Assembly (NCBI GenBank): GCA_963837355.1
Contig: CAWIMY010000002.1
Location: forward strand, 1,054,001 to 1,118,000
DNA from: Aureispira sp963837355
Lineage (GTDB): Bacteria > Bacteroidota > Bacteroidia > Chitinophagales > Saprospiraceae
Length of the DNA stretch: 64,000 nt
Direction of reading: 5' to 3'
Part shown: positions 36,055 through 45,349 of the stretch, piece after piece
How the letters are laid out: each line of letters opens with the position of its first letter
How positions within the stretch are numbered: position 1 is the first letter of the stretch
Position numbers and translations under genes: made by a program
Notes under the pieces: generated by a model
Told to the model about the DNA's origin: nothing
Databases searched by the model: none
What the model saw: only the letters and a program-made list of their open reading frames with translations

Positions 36055-37122
36055 TTAAACGTTTGGAAGTTGGTTGTGTTGATAAAAATCCAAGGCTTCT
36101 TCAACGAGTTCTTTAGTTACGTTGACGTTGATGGCAATGGTGCCGTCGGCGCGTAACAAAGTAAAGGCGACTTGCTCGTGGCTATTTTTTTTGTCTTGTA
36201 AAATGAGCCGCCAAATGGCATTGCGATCCAACTGTGCCAAGTCGTAGGGGGCATACAGGTTGCGAATATACGCATCTAATGCTTTTAATTCCTCTATTGG
36301 CCAGTCCAACAAACGGTAGCTCAAATACGCCGCCATCAAGGTGCCTATTGCGACGGCCTCTCCATGCAACAAGGGCTCTGAGGTTTCCCAACTTAGGCTT
36401 TCGATGGCGTGGCCAATGGTGTGCCCTAGGTTGAGCTGTTTGCGCAAGCCTTGTTCTAAGGGATCCTGTGCAACGATGTTTTTTTTCACGCCAATAGATG
36501 CGGCAATACTTGTCGGCCAATCCTGTGGGGGAAAAGTAGCGGGGAGGAATTCGCGCCAAGGCATATCTTGTTGTAGGAGGGCGTGCTTGATCATTTCGGC
36601 ATAGCCGCTGTACAATTCCTCCGTTGGAAGCGTGGCGAAAAAATCGGGATGTAAATAAACGGCTTGGGGGGCAGCAAATAAACCAATGCTGTTTTTGACC
36701 CCTTCAAAATCAACACCTAGTTTGCCGCCTACGGAGGCATCCACTTGCGCGAGCAGGGTCGTCGGTATTTGAATGAAGTCCAAGCCTCGTTTAAAGGTAG
36801 CCGCGCAAAAACCGCCCATGTCGCCCAAGACTCCGCCGCCCAAATTAAGCACCACGGCTTTTCGGTCGATTTGAAGGGCCATTAGCTGTTGCCAAATAAA
36901 TTGACAGGTGGCGATGGTTTTATGTTGTTCGCCCGCAGGAACTACAATAACAGCAGGATCCCAAGTGGCGATGGCTGCTTGTAGAATAGGCCAACAGTGC
37001 TGGTGGGTATTGGTATCCACCAGCACTACGACCTTGGAGTAGTCGGCAGCGCGCAGTTGTTGGTTCAACTGTACAAACGCAGCCGATTCTACGGTAACGG
37101 GATAATCCAGTAAGTCGATCAT
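36055..37122 (-). CDS. aroB: 3-dehydroquinate synthase
   Basis: 355 residues; second shikimate enzyme, NAD- and metal-dependent. Marks: VVPAGEQHKT near residue 60, VLNLGGGVLGDMGGFCAATFKRG near 93 (in parts), IPTTLLAQVDASVGGK near 120, SGYAEMIKHALL near 172, NLGHTIGHAIE near 232 with metal-binding His residues. Start ATG 37122 overlaps the phhA stop by four bases, so translational coupling with phhA is likely. Confidence 0.96.
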   Translation of the reverse strand: MIDLLDYPVTVESAAFVQLNQQLRAADYSKVVVLVDTNTHQHCWPILQAAIATWDPAVIVVPAGEQHKTIATCQFIWQQLMALQIDRKAVVLNLGGGVLGDMGGFCAATFKRGLDFIQIPTTLLAQVDASVGGKLGVDFEGVKNSIGLFAAPQAVYLHPDFFATLPTEELYSGYAEMIKHALLQQDMPWREFLPATFPPQDWPTSIAASIGVKKNIVAQDPLEQGLRKQLNLGHTIGHAIESLSWETSEPLLHGEAVAIGTLMAAYLSYRLLDWPIEELKALDAYIRNLYAPYDLAQLDRNAIWRLILQDKKNSHEQVAFTLLRADGTIAINVNVTKELVEEALDFYQHNQLPNV

Positions 37123-37898
37123 GAGACCGTACTCAATAAGCTGTTCATAGAAAAAGCCTGTCCGTCTTCGATGGTAACACCATTGTTGACTAATTGACCA
37201 ACCAAAGATTCTAATTCAACTAAGCTGTGGTATAATTGCTCATAGCTGTCAATAATAAAATATTGCGCTTGGAATTGGTTCTTGATGTACGGCGTTTCTA
37301 AGATGTGCGCCAAGTCAAAGGCCAAGTGGATGGGTTCTTCGCTTAAAGAATAAACGGACTCCCCTGGAGAAGACAAAATGCCTGCACCATAGATTTTGAG
37401 GTGGCCTTGCTCGCGGATAAGGCCAAATTCTACGGTATACCAATAGATTCTTGCCATCAATTCTACCGCTGTGGGAGAGTCGATGTAGCGCAAGGCAATT
37501 TGGCTTAAGCCTGTTAGAAACTCAGCAAAGTGCGGCTCACTTAACAAAGGCACGTGGCCAAATACGTCGTGAAACATATCGGGCTCTTCGATGTACTTTA
37601 ATTGGGCGAGGCTGCGCATCCAAGTGGTGGCAGGAAATTGGCGTTGGGCCAGCAGCTCAAAAAATGGTTTGTTGTCGATGATCCCAGGAACCGCATAAAC
37701 TTGCCAACCCGTGAGGGCGTGCAAGGCTTCGTTGATTAGGTCGAAGCGCGGGATGTGGGTGGGAGAGAATTGGACGGTTTCAATTCCCTGTAGATAGGTA
37801 GAAGTAGCACGGCTAAGTAGTAAATCTATTTGCTTGCCATAAAGCAAGGCCCATACTTGATGGTGCTCGTCGGTGTATTGCTCGTATTCCTGTCGCAT
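37119..37898 (-). CDS. phhA: Phenylalanine-4-hydroxylase
   Basis: 259 residues from ATG 37898; the promoter at 37925-37955 rules out the longer open frame. Pterin- and iron-dependent aromatic amino-acid hydroxylase: PGIIDNKPFFELLAQRQFP near 71, iron ligands His110 and His115 in HDVFGH and Glu157 in YWYTVEFGL, GAGILSSPGE near 170. No regulatory ACT domain. It makes tyrosine from phenylalanine; the partner pterin dehydratase is at 29976. Being first in an operon with aroB and aroC is unusual: a hydroxylase with two chorismate-pathway genes. Confidence 0.95.
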   Translation of the reverse strand: MRQEYEQYTDEHHQVWALLYGKQIDLLLSRATSTYLQGIETVQFSPTHIPRFDLINEALHALTGWQVYAVPGIIDNKPFFELLAQRQFPATTWMRSLAQLKYIEEPDMFHDVFGHVPLLSEPHFAEFLTGLSQIALRYIDSPTAVELMARIYWYTVEFGLIREQGHLKIYGAGILSSPGESVYSLSEEPIHLAFDLAHILETPYIKNQFQAQYFIIDSYEQLYHSLVELESLVGQLVNNGVTIEDGQAFSMNSLLSTVS

Positions 37899-37924
37899 AA
37901 TATAATGAATGAAGATTGAGCATT

Positions 37925-37955
37925 CAAATATAGGATAGTCTATGAGAGAAACCAA
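37925..37955 (-). promoter_or_regulatory. Promoter of phhA-aroB-aroC
   Basis: Minus strand: TTG (37955-37953), 20-base spacer, TATATTTG (37932-37925), both exact for the Bacteroidota consensus. Transcription should begin about 20 bases before ATG 37898. Confidence 0.75.
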
Positions 37956-38201
37956 TTTTTAGCACTTAAATACATTCCATTTCGATTATTTCAGACAATT
38001 GTACGACCAAGTAGACTTTTTGAGGAAGGGAGGGTCGGTAAAAGTACCGTGCAGCAGTTTTTTGAAAAAAAATGAAAAAAAATCAACGGCGATTAAACCT
38101 TTGGGATGGGGAGCGCTCTAAGGGGTGTAGCTACGAAAGGAGCACCCTTAAAATGACTTTCAAGGCGTAGCATTAAAAAAAGAAAACAAAAATACACAAC
38201 A
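37956..38201. other. Divergent intergenic region phhA / 38202 gene
   Basis: No gene. Contains A-rich tracts (38063-38090) and a small inverted repeat AAGGGGTG/CACCCTT at 38120-38149 in the probable leader of the rightward gene; no consensus promoter seen for that gene. Confidence 0.4.
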
Positions 38202-38879
38202 ATGAGAAATGTAGGAATGATTGGGTTATTAGTAGTTTTATTAGTAACTGTAGGTTTGGCGCAAGGCCGCCATGAGCACAAAGGAAAAACAAAATTAAGC
38301 CCTGAAGCTAAAACGGCTCTAAAGGAATTTCACAAAAACGAAGTGTATCCTGCTAAGAAAGCCTTGCACGATAACTTTATGGGACAACTATCTGCGGAAG
38401 ACCTAGCTTTTGTAACGGCTAAGCGCCAAGAAAGCGCCGCCCTCCAAGCAAAAAGCAAAGCCATCCACGAGAAACTCCGCGCCGATAAAAAAGCGGGAAA
38501 AGAAGTAGACAGAGCGGCAGCGATGGCTCCGGTTCGCGAAGAACGAAAAGCATTGGTTAATTCTATGCGTCCATTTTTGGAAGCCCAGCAAGGGGCGTTG
38601 GATGTAGCGATGAAGAGCTTGAAAGCCAACGAAGAAACGTGGAGAGCGAAGAAAAAAGCCATCATTGAGCAGCACACGACCGCAGAGGAGCAAGCAAAAA
38701 TGAAGGAGCGTCGTGCAAAGACAAAAGATCGAGTGAAAAAAGGGGCTAAGGAGCATGGAATCAGCGAAGAAGATCGCTACATCATGAAAGCGGCGCGCTT
38801 TGTCCTATGGGATGGAGAATTGAAAGAGCAGAAAGCAAGAGATGGCAAAAAGAAAAGAGGAGCGCCAAAAGCGGAGTAA
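38202..38879 (+). CDS. Secreted, highly charged helical protein
   Basis: 225 residues. N-terminal signal peptide (MRNVGMIGLLVVLLVTVGLAQ) then a Lys/Glu/Ala-rich helical protein with LSPEAKTALKEFHKNEVYPAKKALHD read as two motifs near residue 32, a Met/Arg region MAPVREERKAL and a very basic tail (KKKRG). The pattern of long charged helices resembles CpxP/Spy-type periplasmic chaperones, but the LTxxQ signature is missing and I make no assignment. Single-gene transcript with a perfect hairpin terminator. Confidence 0.72.
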   Translation: MRNVGMIGLLVVLLVTVGLAQGRHEHKGKTKLSPEAKTALKEFHKNEVYPAKKALHDNFMGQLSAEDLAFVTAKRQESAALQAKSKAIHEKLRADKKAGKEVDRAAAMAPVREERKALVNSMRPFLEAQQGALDVAMKSLKANEETWRAKKKAIIEQHTTAEEQAKMKERRAKTKDRVKKGAKEHGISEEDRYIMKAARFVLWDGELKEQKARDGKKKRGAPKAE

Positions 38880-38903
38880 GCAATAGGCATAGACTAGTAT
38901 AGA

Positions 38904-38947
38904 AAATGGGCATTCTGAATACATTCAGAATGCCCATTTCTTTTTTT
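38904..38947. terminator. Bidirectional terminator
   Basis: AAATGGGCATTCTGAAT (38904-38920) pairs with 38923-38939 (near-perfect palindrome), then a run of T. Lies between convergent genes. Confidence 0.88.
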
Positions 38948-38959
38948 ACGGCGTTGGCA

Positions 38960-39745
38960 CTAGTTGGTAGCCGTATGTGTTGCGGTAAATTGTTGGGTGG
39001 TACCCACGTCACCCGTCTCAAAAAGGTCAACAGTAGCTGCGCCTGTACCTGGTGTTCCACTGGCGTTAAAGCCAATTTTTAAATCAAACTCTCCGTTTGC
39101 TGGAATCGTAAAATCAGCGGTATTGACGAAGGGAGCATAACATTGAACGATGTCACAAACATCGACATTCCAGCCACCAGGTGTATTGCTATCATTGACT
39201 CTAGTCCAAGTCAAATTCAAATCGCTATTGGTCAAGTTCTTTACTTTAGATTTGTACTCTACTTTGGGGGCATTTTTGTTATCCGTACCGCCCTCATTGT
39301 TGGTAGACAGTGAAAATTTAGCGGCTGCTGCAACAGCATCTACGGTATAAGAAATAGTTTCCAAAGCGTCACTGCCATTTTTCAAGGAAAGTTCTGCTTT
39401 TCCAACTCCAGCCGTTCCATTGGGCATCGCCGAAATAGTCAAATCTATAGAACCACCTGCTACTAATTCAAAAGAACCTGTGGTGCTGCTTTGTTGAGTA
39501 TTTCCCACTACAATACTGTATGTCCAGCCGGCCACCATCGAAGTTTCTGTAAAACTCCAATCGACGGTACCACTGACGGTACTTTCGTTTTTGAGGTTAG
39601 CCGTCATAACTTTTGTTCCAGTAGGGCTAATGGTTTCACTGAAACTAGTAGGGGTAACTTCTACGGAAAAAGTAGCGGGCTCATCGGGTTGGCAAGCGGT
39701 AAAAAATAAGCCACAAAGTGCTACTAACAGAAGAATCGATCTCAT
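38960..39745 (-). CDS. Lipoprotein with two copies of a GW/CD domain
   Basis: 261-residue lipoprotein (lipobox FFTAC, Cys18). The mature part consists of two tandem beta-rich domains of about 115 residues with a common pattern: N.....V.W or L.W, then AGW or GGW, a strand, F.......DL.I, and a G.G.A..... strand pair. The second copy has CDIVQCY, a probable disulphide, absent from the first. The same domain occurs once in the T9SS substrate at 42260. Function not recognised; beta-sandwich cell-surface role is inferred. Confidence 0.75.
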   Translation of the reverse strand: MRSILLLVALCGLFFTACQPDEPATFSVEVTPTSFSETISPTGTKVMTANLKNESTVSGTVDWSFTETSMVAGWTYSIVVGNTQQSSTTGSFELVAGGSIDLTISAMPNGTAGVGKAELSLKNGSDALETISYTVDAVAAAAKFSLSTNNEGGTDNKNAPKVEYKSKVKNLTNSDLNLTWTRVNDSNTPGGWNVDVCDIVQCYAPFVNTADFTIPANGEFDLKIGFNASGTPGTGAATVDLFETGDVGTTQQFTATHTATN

Positions 39746-39873
39746 AAGAAGAAATTTAGTAAAAATAAAAAAGTTGAATTATTAAAAGGGGTTGCACCAA
39801 CTGCTTTGCGCAATCGGATGCAACCCATTTATTAAGTTATGGTCGTCTCAAAAAACGAACCAAGTGTCTATTT

Positions 39874-41845
39874 CTAGCGCTCTACAACAAAGCGTTTAGT
39901 AATCACACCATTGTCATTAACCGCATTGATAAAGTAAACACCAGCAGCTAGGTTGCTTGTATTAATTGTCAAGGTGTTTTCGCCCAAAAAGCTTTGATTG
40001 GCTACTTGTTGAACCGTTTGACCCAAAGCATTTTTGATAGAGATGTTCAAATCAGTTGCATCTTTTACTTCAAAGTTCAAGCTCATTGTATTCTTAACGG
40101 GGTTAGGAAATACTTGGAAGCTAGTTGTTGGCGCTTGAATTTTGTTGACGTTGATCATACCAGATAAATTCAGTGTTGATATCATCCAAGTACAAAGAGT
40201 TACCATAAGCAGATGTCCCTTTGAACGCAATCATCAATTCTGTAGAAGTAAGGTAAGGGGATAAGTCGACAGAATCTCTTCTCCATTCTGTTACTTCAGG
40301 GTAAAAACGACCAAGCGCCTGCCCGTGAACAGGAGCTGTAGCCAATGCCGCACCTGCTACGTTGTACAAGTTTGTCCAAGTGGCTCCACAATCAGTAGAG
40401 ACCAAGACTTCTAGACGGTCATTTTCATTAGAATATTGAGCGTAAGCAGTAGACCAAGTCAACCAAGCCATATTAGCTCCAGCTGCAGTCATGTCAATTT
40501 TTTCATAGATAATACGAGAGCTTCCAGTTGCAATAGCGAAAAAGTCCCAACGGAAACAACCGTTACTGTTACCAAAGCCACCTAAGTTCCAAGTAACATC
40601 AGGAGTAATACTATTGTCTACTTTGTAAGCGCGGATACCATCGGGGTTATCGGCAATGGCGTTATCAGGACTAGCTGCTCCAACAGCAGAAGCATCAAAA
40701 GCAGAGATAATACCTGTATCAACAGCAGTCGCCGACATGACGATACGGCTACCTGCCAATCCTAAATCATTGTTGACCGTAGCTTGTGGGCTACCACCAT
40801 TCAAACTAACAATATTGTAGACGATGTTCGCTGACCCTACAGGAAGTGTAATGGCAGGAAACACAACAGCGGCAGATTGACCTTGTGCTACGGTTAAACC
40901 ACTAACTGTTGCAGGAACAGGTGTTCCTCCATCAATCGTATAGCTAGCTTCGATAGAAGTAATAGGAGTGGCTTCTTCATTGGTAAATGAAAATCCTGGA
41001 GTTAACGTGTTATCACAGTAATCCGTTGTTGCACCAGCAAAGTTACCAGCCGTGGTAGAAACGTCCAACGCGTTAGGAATGGCTACAGGCTCGCTGTAAG
41101 TAGATTGCAATACATTTCCACCAGCACCATCTTCTACGAAGAAAGCAAATCCAATCTCTCCGAAACTACGGATGTAAGAAGGAGTCGTTGTTGTAAAAGA
41201 ATACGTTATAGAATCACCTGGATTCATAGCAGGAAGGGTGAAACCAGTAGTTGCAGAAGCACCTGTAGAGGCATTGTACATATCGCGTACTACATAGAAA
41301 AATTCTGTTTCGCCGTTAGTGCCAGGAGCCGTAGGATAAATAATTTCTTTTTCTGTTAAGGCAGAGATTAGTCGTTTGCCTGCGGTAATAGCCGTAGCAC
41401 CAACGTGCTTGATGGTCACTTCTACCATAACGTCTCTACCTGTCATATAAGTGTGGGAAGCCATCATCTCCAAGTCACTCATTTGCATACTTGCTGTATT
41501 CAAGGTAGCACTAGTAACTACTGTATTAGGAGCACCAGTAGGGCCGCCATTCAGAACAGCGTTGGGAACACCTGTTACCCCGTGGATAGCGCGACGATCG
41601 TTTGGCCCAGCAGGATAGGCTAAGTGCATCGGATCAAATCCAGGCCAAGAAGTTTGGTAGGTTAGTTTGACATAGTTAGCAGCACCAAAGGTACCTAAGG
41701 TGTTGTACATTGTCGGATTTTGAGAAGCACAAGGCCCACAAGAAGCCTGAGTAAAGTGCTCAATTAAGGGTTTTTTAGGGACTTGCTGGGCACTAACGCA
41801 TAGTGCAAAGGTGCAAGCAGTAAGGAGTAAGATAAAATTTCTCAT
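39874..41845 (-). CDS. Omp28-like secreted protein with T9SS C-terminal sorting domain, frame-broken
   Basis: About 656 residues once one base is dropped near 40160-40172. Signal peptide MRNFILLLTACTFALCVSAQ; then a thioredoxin-like Omp28 region LIEHFTQASCGPCASQNP with CGPC and GVTGVPNAVLNGG; a middle beta-sandwich part including FRWDFFAIATG and YLDDINTE, and a type-A T9SS sorting domain (FQVFPNPVKN, LNISIKNALGQTV, AAGVYFINAV, KRFVVER). The CGPC motif suggests thiol chemistry, but Omp28 proteins are not known enzymes. Expected to be exported by the T9SS and fixed to the surface. A -7 match TAACTTTG lies at 41914-41907. Confidence 0.83.
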
Positions 41846-42259
41846 AAAGTCGAAGTTATCGGTGATTAATACATGAAAATATAAAGGAATGTACATAAGC
41901 TTGTACCAAAGTTACTAAACAAATTAGACAAGACCTTGTTTTTTCCAAAGAATTTTTTGATAAAATGGTAATTTGGCAAAACATTATTCCGACCTTTTCT
42001 CTTTCTTATTACAAGTAGTTTTGCCGTTTTAAATTTGACAAACACGCTATTCTGTGTACAGGGGGAACCTTTGAACAATGTCAATTGTTTACTTTATTAC
42101 TCAATATACCAAGCAAAAGCTTAGAAAAAACTATAAAAGCTGTAAATTTACGGCAGCTCTTAGTATATTTAATACCCATCAATACCCTTGGACAGGTTTT
42201 TTGCTAATAACTATGCTAAGCCCCACTATTTGATTCACTTTCTTTGAAAAGAACCGCCT
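41846..42259. other. Divergent intergenic region
   Basis: No gene. On the minus strand TAACTTTG (41914-41907) is an exact -7 match for the Omp28-like gene 62 bases downstream, without a well-spaced TTG. AT-rich otherwise. Confidence 0.4.
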
Positions 42260-42952
42260 ATGTTTAAAACTGTACTTATAGCGCTCCTTATTTCTGTTGC
42301 TGTGCTGCTTCAAGCACAAAGTAACTTCCACGTCTCGACGACCTACGCCACCCAACAGGGGACGATAGATCGCGAAGTTGCTCCGAGCATCAGCATCCGC
42401 AACTTGAGCAGCCGCGCCTTAGAATTGCGCTGGGAGATTAAAAAGACAAATTTGTCAGAAGGTTGGCAAGCCGTTGTTTGCGACCAACAGTGCTACACCT
42501 CTTTGGTGCAAAGCAAAACGTTTAAACTACAGCCCAACGAAGTGCTGCATGATTTTAAAGTTTCTTTTCGGCCCAATGGGAAAGAAGGAATGGGTCATGT
42601 GGAATTGTCCTTGTATGTAGAGGGGGATAAAAATGAGACGGAACAAAGCATTACTTTTAGTGGTGCCGCCAAACAACAGGCGGGCATTGTCGGAGTAAGT
42701 AGAGAAACAGGGGCTCCAAAGATTTACCCCAATCCTGTGACAGAGTTCATGTATCTAAAAGACGATTATGATGCCGTTAAAACCGTAGAAGTGTACAATG
42801 TGGTTGGCCGTCAATTACAGCGCTTTTCGGTTTCTTATGCAGGAGAGAAATACGACGTTAGCCGTTTGCCAAGAGGCATTTATATGGTGAGAATGCTTGA
42901 TGAGAGTGGAAATATCCTGCGTACACAGCGCGTTAGTAAATACAATCCTTAG
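42260..42952 (+). CDS. T9SS substrate with GW/CD domain
   Basis: 230 residues: signal peptide (MFKTVLIALLISVAVLLQAQ), one copy (about 21-135) of the beta domain also present twice in the 38960 lipoprotein (LRWEIKKT, SEGWQAVVCDQQCY, FRPNGKEGMGHVEL), then a type-A T9SS sorting domain (KIYPNPVTEF, VYNVVGRQL, RLPRGIYMVRM). It is essentially a one-domain surface module. Divergent from the Omp28-like gene and separated from it by about 410 bases. Function unknown. Confidence 0.82.
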   Translation: MFKTVLIALLISVAVLLQAQSNFHVSTTYATQQGTIDREVAPSISIRNLSSRALELRWEIKKTNLSEGWQAVVCDQQCYTSLVQSKTFKLQPNEVLHDFKVSFRPNGKEGMGHVELSLYVEGDKNETEQSITFSGAAKQQAGIVGVSRETGAPKIYPNPVTEFMYLKDDYDAVKTVEVYNVVGRQLQRFSVSYAGEKYDVSRLPRGIYMVRMLDESGNILRTQRVSKYNP

Positions 42953-42983
42953 TCTAGTCAGCTACTTTTTTGATAAAAAAAGC

Positions 42984-43026
42984 AACCGCCGCACAGTACT
43001 TTAATGATCTGTGCGGCGGTTTTTTC
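42984..43026. terminator. Bidirectional terminator
   Basis: AACCGCCGCACAG (42984-42996) pairs perfectly with CTGTGCGGCGGTT (43009-43021); T-runs on both strands. Confidence 0.92.
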
Positions 43027-43061
43027 TTTGGGGGAGATCCCTTTCAACGTAGGAAGTCAAC

Positions 43062-43367
43062 TTAGTGGTTGTCTATTTTATCTAGAACAAGTGCCAAACT
43101 GTCGTATTCATTGACGACTTGTTGAATTTCTTGTTTGTCGTTGCTAGTCTTGAGAACATTTAATAACTCCACTTGACGCATCAAAACTACATCTCGATCC
43201 AAGAACCTATTAGAAGGTTTTTTGAAGAAAATCATTCCAATAACTAGCAGAAAACCCAGTACTAAAAAAGCACCTATCCAGTTGATAGGAGAGGGACTTT
43301 TTTCTGTTGTACGGGCTGTAGTTTCCTTCTCGTCGTAAACTTCTAATAAATCGTCGTCGTTATTCAT
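43062..43367 (-). CDS. Small single-pass membrane protein
   Basis: 101 residues, not recognised. Acidic N-terminal tail (NNDDDLLEVYDEKE), one transmembrane helix (NWIGAFLVLGFLLVIGMIFF), basic stop-transfer, then a helical, probably periplasmic part (MRQVELLNVLKTSNDKQEIQQV). Convergent with the 42260 gene. Confidence 0.65.
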   Translation of the reverse strand: MNNDDDLLEVYDEKETTARTTEKSPSPINWIGAFLVLGFLLVIGMIFFKKPSNRFLDRDVVLMRQVELLNVLKTSNDKQEIQQVVNEYDSLALVLDKIDNH

Positions 43368-43740
43368 AATAAGGGTTGGGGAGCGGAAAGAATAGTTGGT
43401 GGTGTTACTAATTAATAAGCGTTAGGGAATGTTTTTAAAGCATGAAATCGCTACAAAATAGGCTATTCTATAAAAGTATCTTACAAAAAGAACAAAGCTG
43501 TAAACAGCCTCGTCTAGCAATACTACTACTCATCGTGTAGCGCTCACAAGCTAATAAAATAACTAGTTTCTTATAACAGGAACTTATGGCTATCAAGCAG
43601 TTGTTACAAAGCTAAGAATTTACCTACAAAACAACAACAGCGCAACTATTATTGTGTTCTATACCTAAGCTAGCATAACAGAGTGATGGAGGAGCTTTTT
43701 TTAGGAGCGGTCATCTTATACCACTAAATTATTTCAGAAT
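43368..43740. other. Intergenic region without visible gene
   Basis: 373 bases between divergent small membrane protein genes. No ORF over 40 codons with coding character, no tRNA cloverleaf and no consensus promoter found. Confidence 0.4.
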
Positions 43741-44172
43741 ATGAAAGAGGATTATTTTAACGAAGGAGAGCGAACAGCTCCTTGGAAGTCGGCTTTGAGT
43801 ATCTTATTGATTGTCATCATGGGCATCTTCCTATTGCGGGTTGTCGCGGCTTTGATCGTACCGATTATGGTCTTGATTTTATTATTTGTCAATAGGGACT
43901 TGGTTGGGAAATTGGTACAAAAAATTATCGACCTCTACAAAGAGGAAGCGTTTAAAGGCATCTTGGCTGGTTTTGGCGCGTTTATTTTATTTACGCCTTT
44001 TATGGTATTCTTATTTTTTAGAACCATCTATAATGTCTTTGCAAATCCTAATAAAGCAAAGGTCAATACAGGAGAAAAACGCGGACAGCGCATTGAATAC
44101 GATACGGAATTGGAAAGTCTAGAAAGTAGAGTTGAACGACTATTGCGCGAAGACAAGAACAACCGTTACTAA
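43741..44172 (+). CDS. Small multi-pass membrane protein
   Basis: 143 residues, not recognised. Two long hydrophobic segments: SILLIVIMGIFLLRVV...VPIMVLILLFV (likely a helical hairpin) and GFGAFILFTPFMVFLFF; between them a basic amphipathic loop (KLVQKIIDLYKEEAFKG). The C-terminus is a charged coil (ESLESRVERLLRED). Followed by the 44244 lipoprotein gene with its own probable promoter. Confidence 0.7.
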   Translation: MKEDYFNEGERTAPWKSALSILLIVIMGIFLLRVVAALIVPIMVLILLFVNRDLVGKLVQKIIDLYKEEAFKGILAGFGAFILFTPFMVFLFFRTIYNVFANPNKAKVNTGEKRGQRIEYDTELESLESRVERLLREDKNNRY

Positions 44173-44195
44173 CTACTCTATACGGGTAGATTTTG

Positions 44196-44203
44196 TACCT
44201 TTG
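44196..44203 (+). promoter_or_regulatory. Candidate -7 element for the 44244 gene
   Basis: TACCTTTG, exact TAnnTTTG, 40 bases before ATG 44244; no consensus -33. Confidence 0.4.
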
Positions 44204-44243
44204 TCGTTTAAGCATTCCTCTTCAACGACATTACCATTTTTTT

Positions 44244-45086
44244 ATGACCTTTATTTCTAAGCTGTTCATCAGTCTCTTGGCCTTATTATTTCTAGTAACA
44301 GGCTGCCAAACTACCCAACAATTGACCCGCATCCACGGATATACTGCTGCTGCTGCGCCCATTGTCGACGGAGAGTTACAAGACTGGACAACCCCTTTAG
44401 CGCAAGCCAAGGACTACAGTGCTTTTCAGTACAATTTGGGACACGACAAAGACAATTTATATGTAGGGATGCGTATTGCTGACAAAGGTATTCAGCAGCG
44501 GGTCATGCTTTATGGGGTGACGGTCTTTATTGATACCACTGCCAAACGAAAAGAACAAATAGGGATTGCTTATCCCTTGCCTTTTACAGAGGATCAAATT
44601 AATAAAGCGGCCTTTGAAGCCTCCCAAGGAGGGGCGTTGGATAGAAACGCCTTTAACCAAGCCTATGCGCGTATGGCACAAGAATTTGAGCTGTTGGGAT
44701 TTGTAGAAGAAGACCCCAAAGAGCGCATTCGCGTCAGCAACTTGGCATCTAAAGACCTCAAAACAGCGATGGGATTTGACCAATTGGGCGCGATGTCTTT
44801 GGAGTTTAAAATTCCCTTTGCACAAATCTACGACCGCGCCTTGCGCTACGACGAGGCCATTACGCTCGCCATTCAAATCAATGCCCCAGAACCCAATGCC
44901 GAAGACGAGCCAGGGTTATTTGATGATGCTACGAATCCCATCTTACGCGGAACGCAGCAGAACAATCCCATGATGCAGGGCGGGACACCAGGGCAAATCA
45001 ATACCCAACAACCTCGTATGCGGCGCAACCCCAATTCGACTATTGGAACATGGTCGACCATTCAACTTAGCCCTATCGAGGAATAA
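44244..45086 (+). CDS. Lipoprotein with CBM9-like domain
   Basis: 280 residues from ATG 44244. Lipobox LVTGC. The region PIVDGELQDW ... AFQYNLGHDKDNLYVGMRIAD is typical of the family-9-carbohydrate-binding-module-like beta-sandwich found in many Bacteroidota surface lipoproteins. The C-terminal 60 residues are Pro/Gln/Asn-rich (GTQQNNPMMQGG..., RMRRNPNS). Ligand unknown. Alternative upstream in-frame start (44193) would place 17 non-hydrophobic residues before the signal and is rejected. Confidence 0.72.
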   Translation: MTFISKLFISLLALLFLVTGCQTTQQLTRIHGYTAAAAPIVDGELQDWTTPLAQAKDYSAFQYNLGHDKDNLYVGMRIADKGIQQRVMLYGVTVFIDTTAKRKEQIGIAYPLPFTEDQINKAAFEASQGGALDRNAFNQAYARMAQEFELLGFVEEDPKERIRVSNLASKDLKTAMGFDQLGAMSLEFKIPFAQIYDRALRYDEAITLAIQINAPEPNAEDEPGLFDDATNPILRGTQQNNPMMQGGTPGQINTQQPRMRRNPNSTIGTWSTIQLSPIEE

Positions 45087-45349
45087 GAAGCAAATAGGGA
45101 ATAAAAACGTAGAGCCCCAAGGAGGATAATCGGTGAGATGCCTATCGTAAGACGCTCTGTTGTCCTTGTAAATACCAACAAAAAGACAAAAAAAAATTCA
45201 CAAAAAAGCGTACCTTCGCCCGAACAACCAAGCGCAGAATCCTTTATAAAGGCTGTTGGCGCACATTTCAATCATTATAATTACTGCTTTTAGGAAGTGC
45301 CAAACGTTTTCAATGCAGTAACAACCGTTGCTTAAAAACTGGAAAGAAC

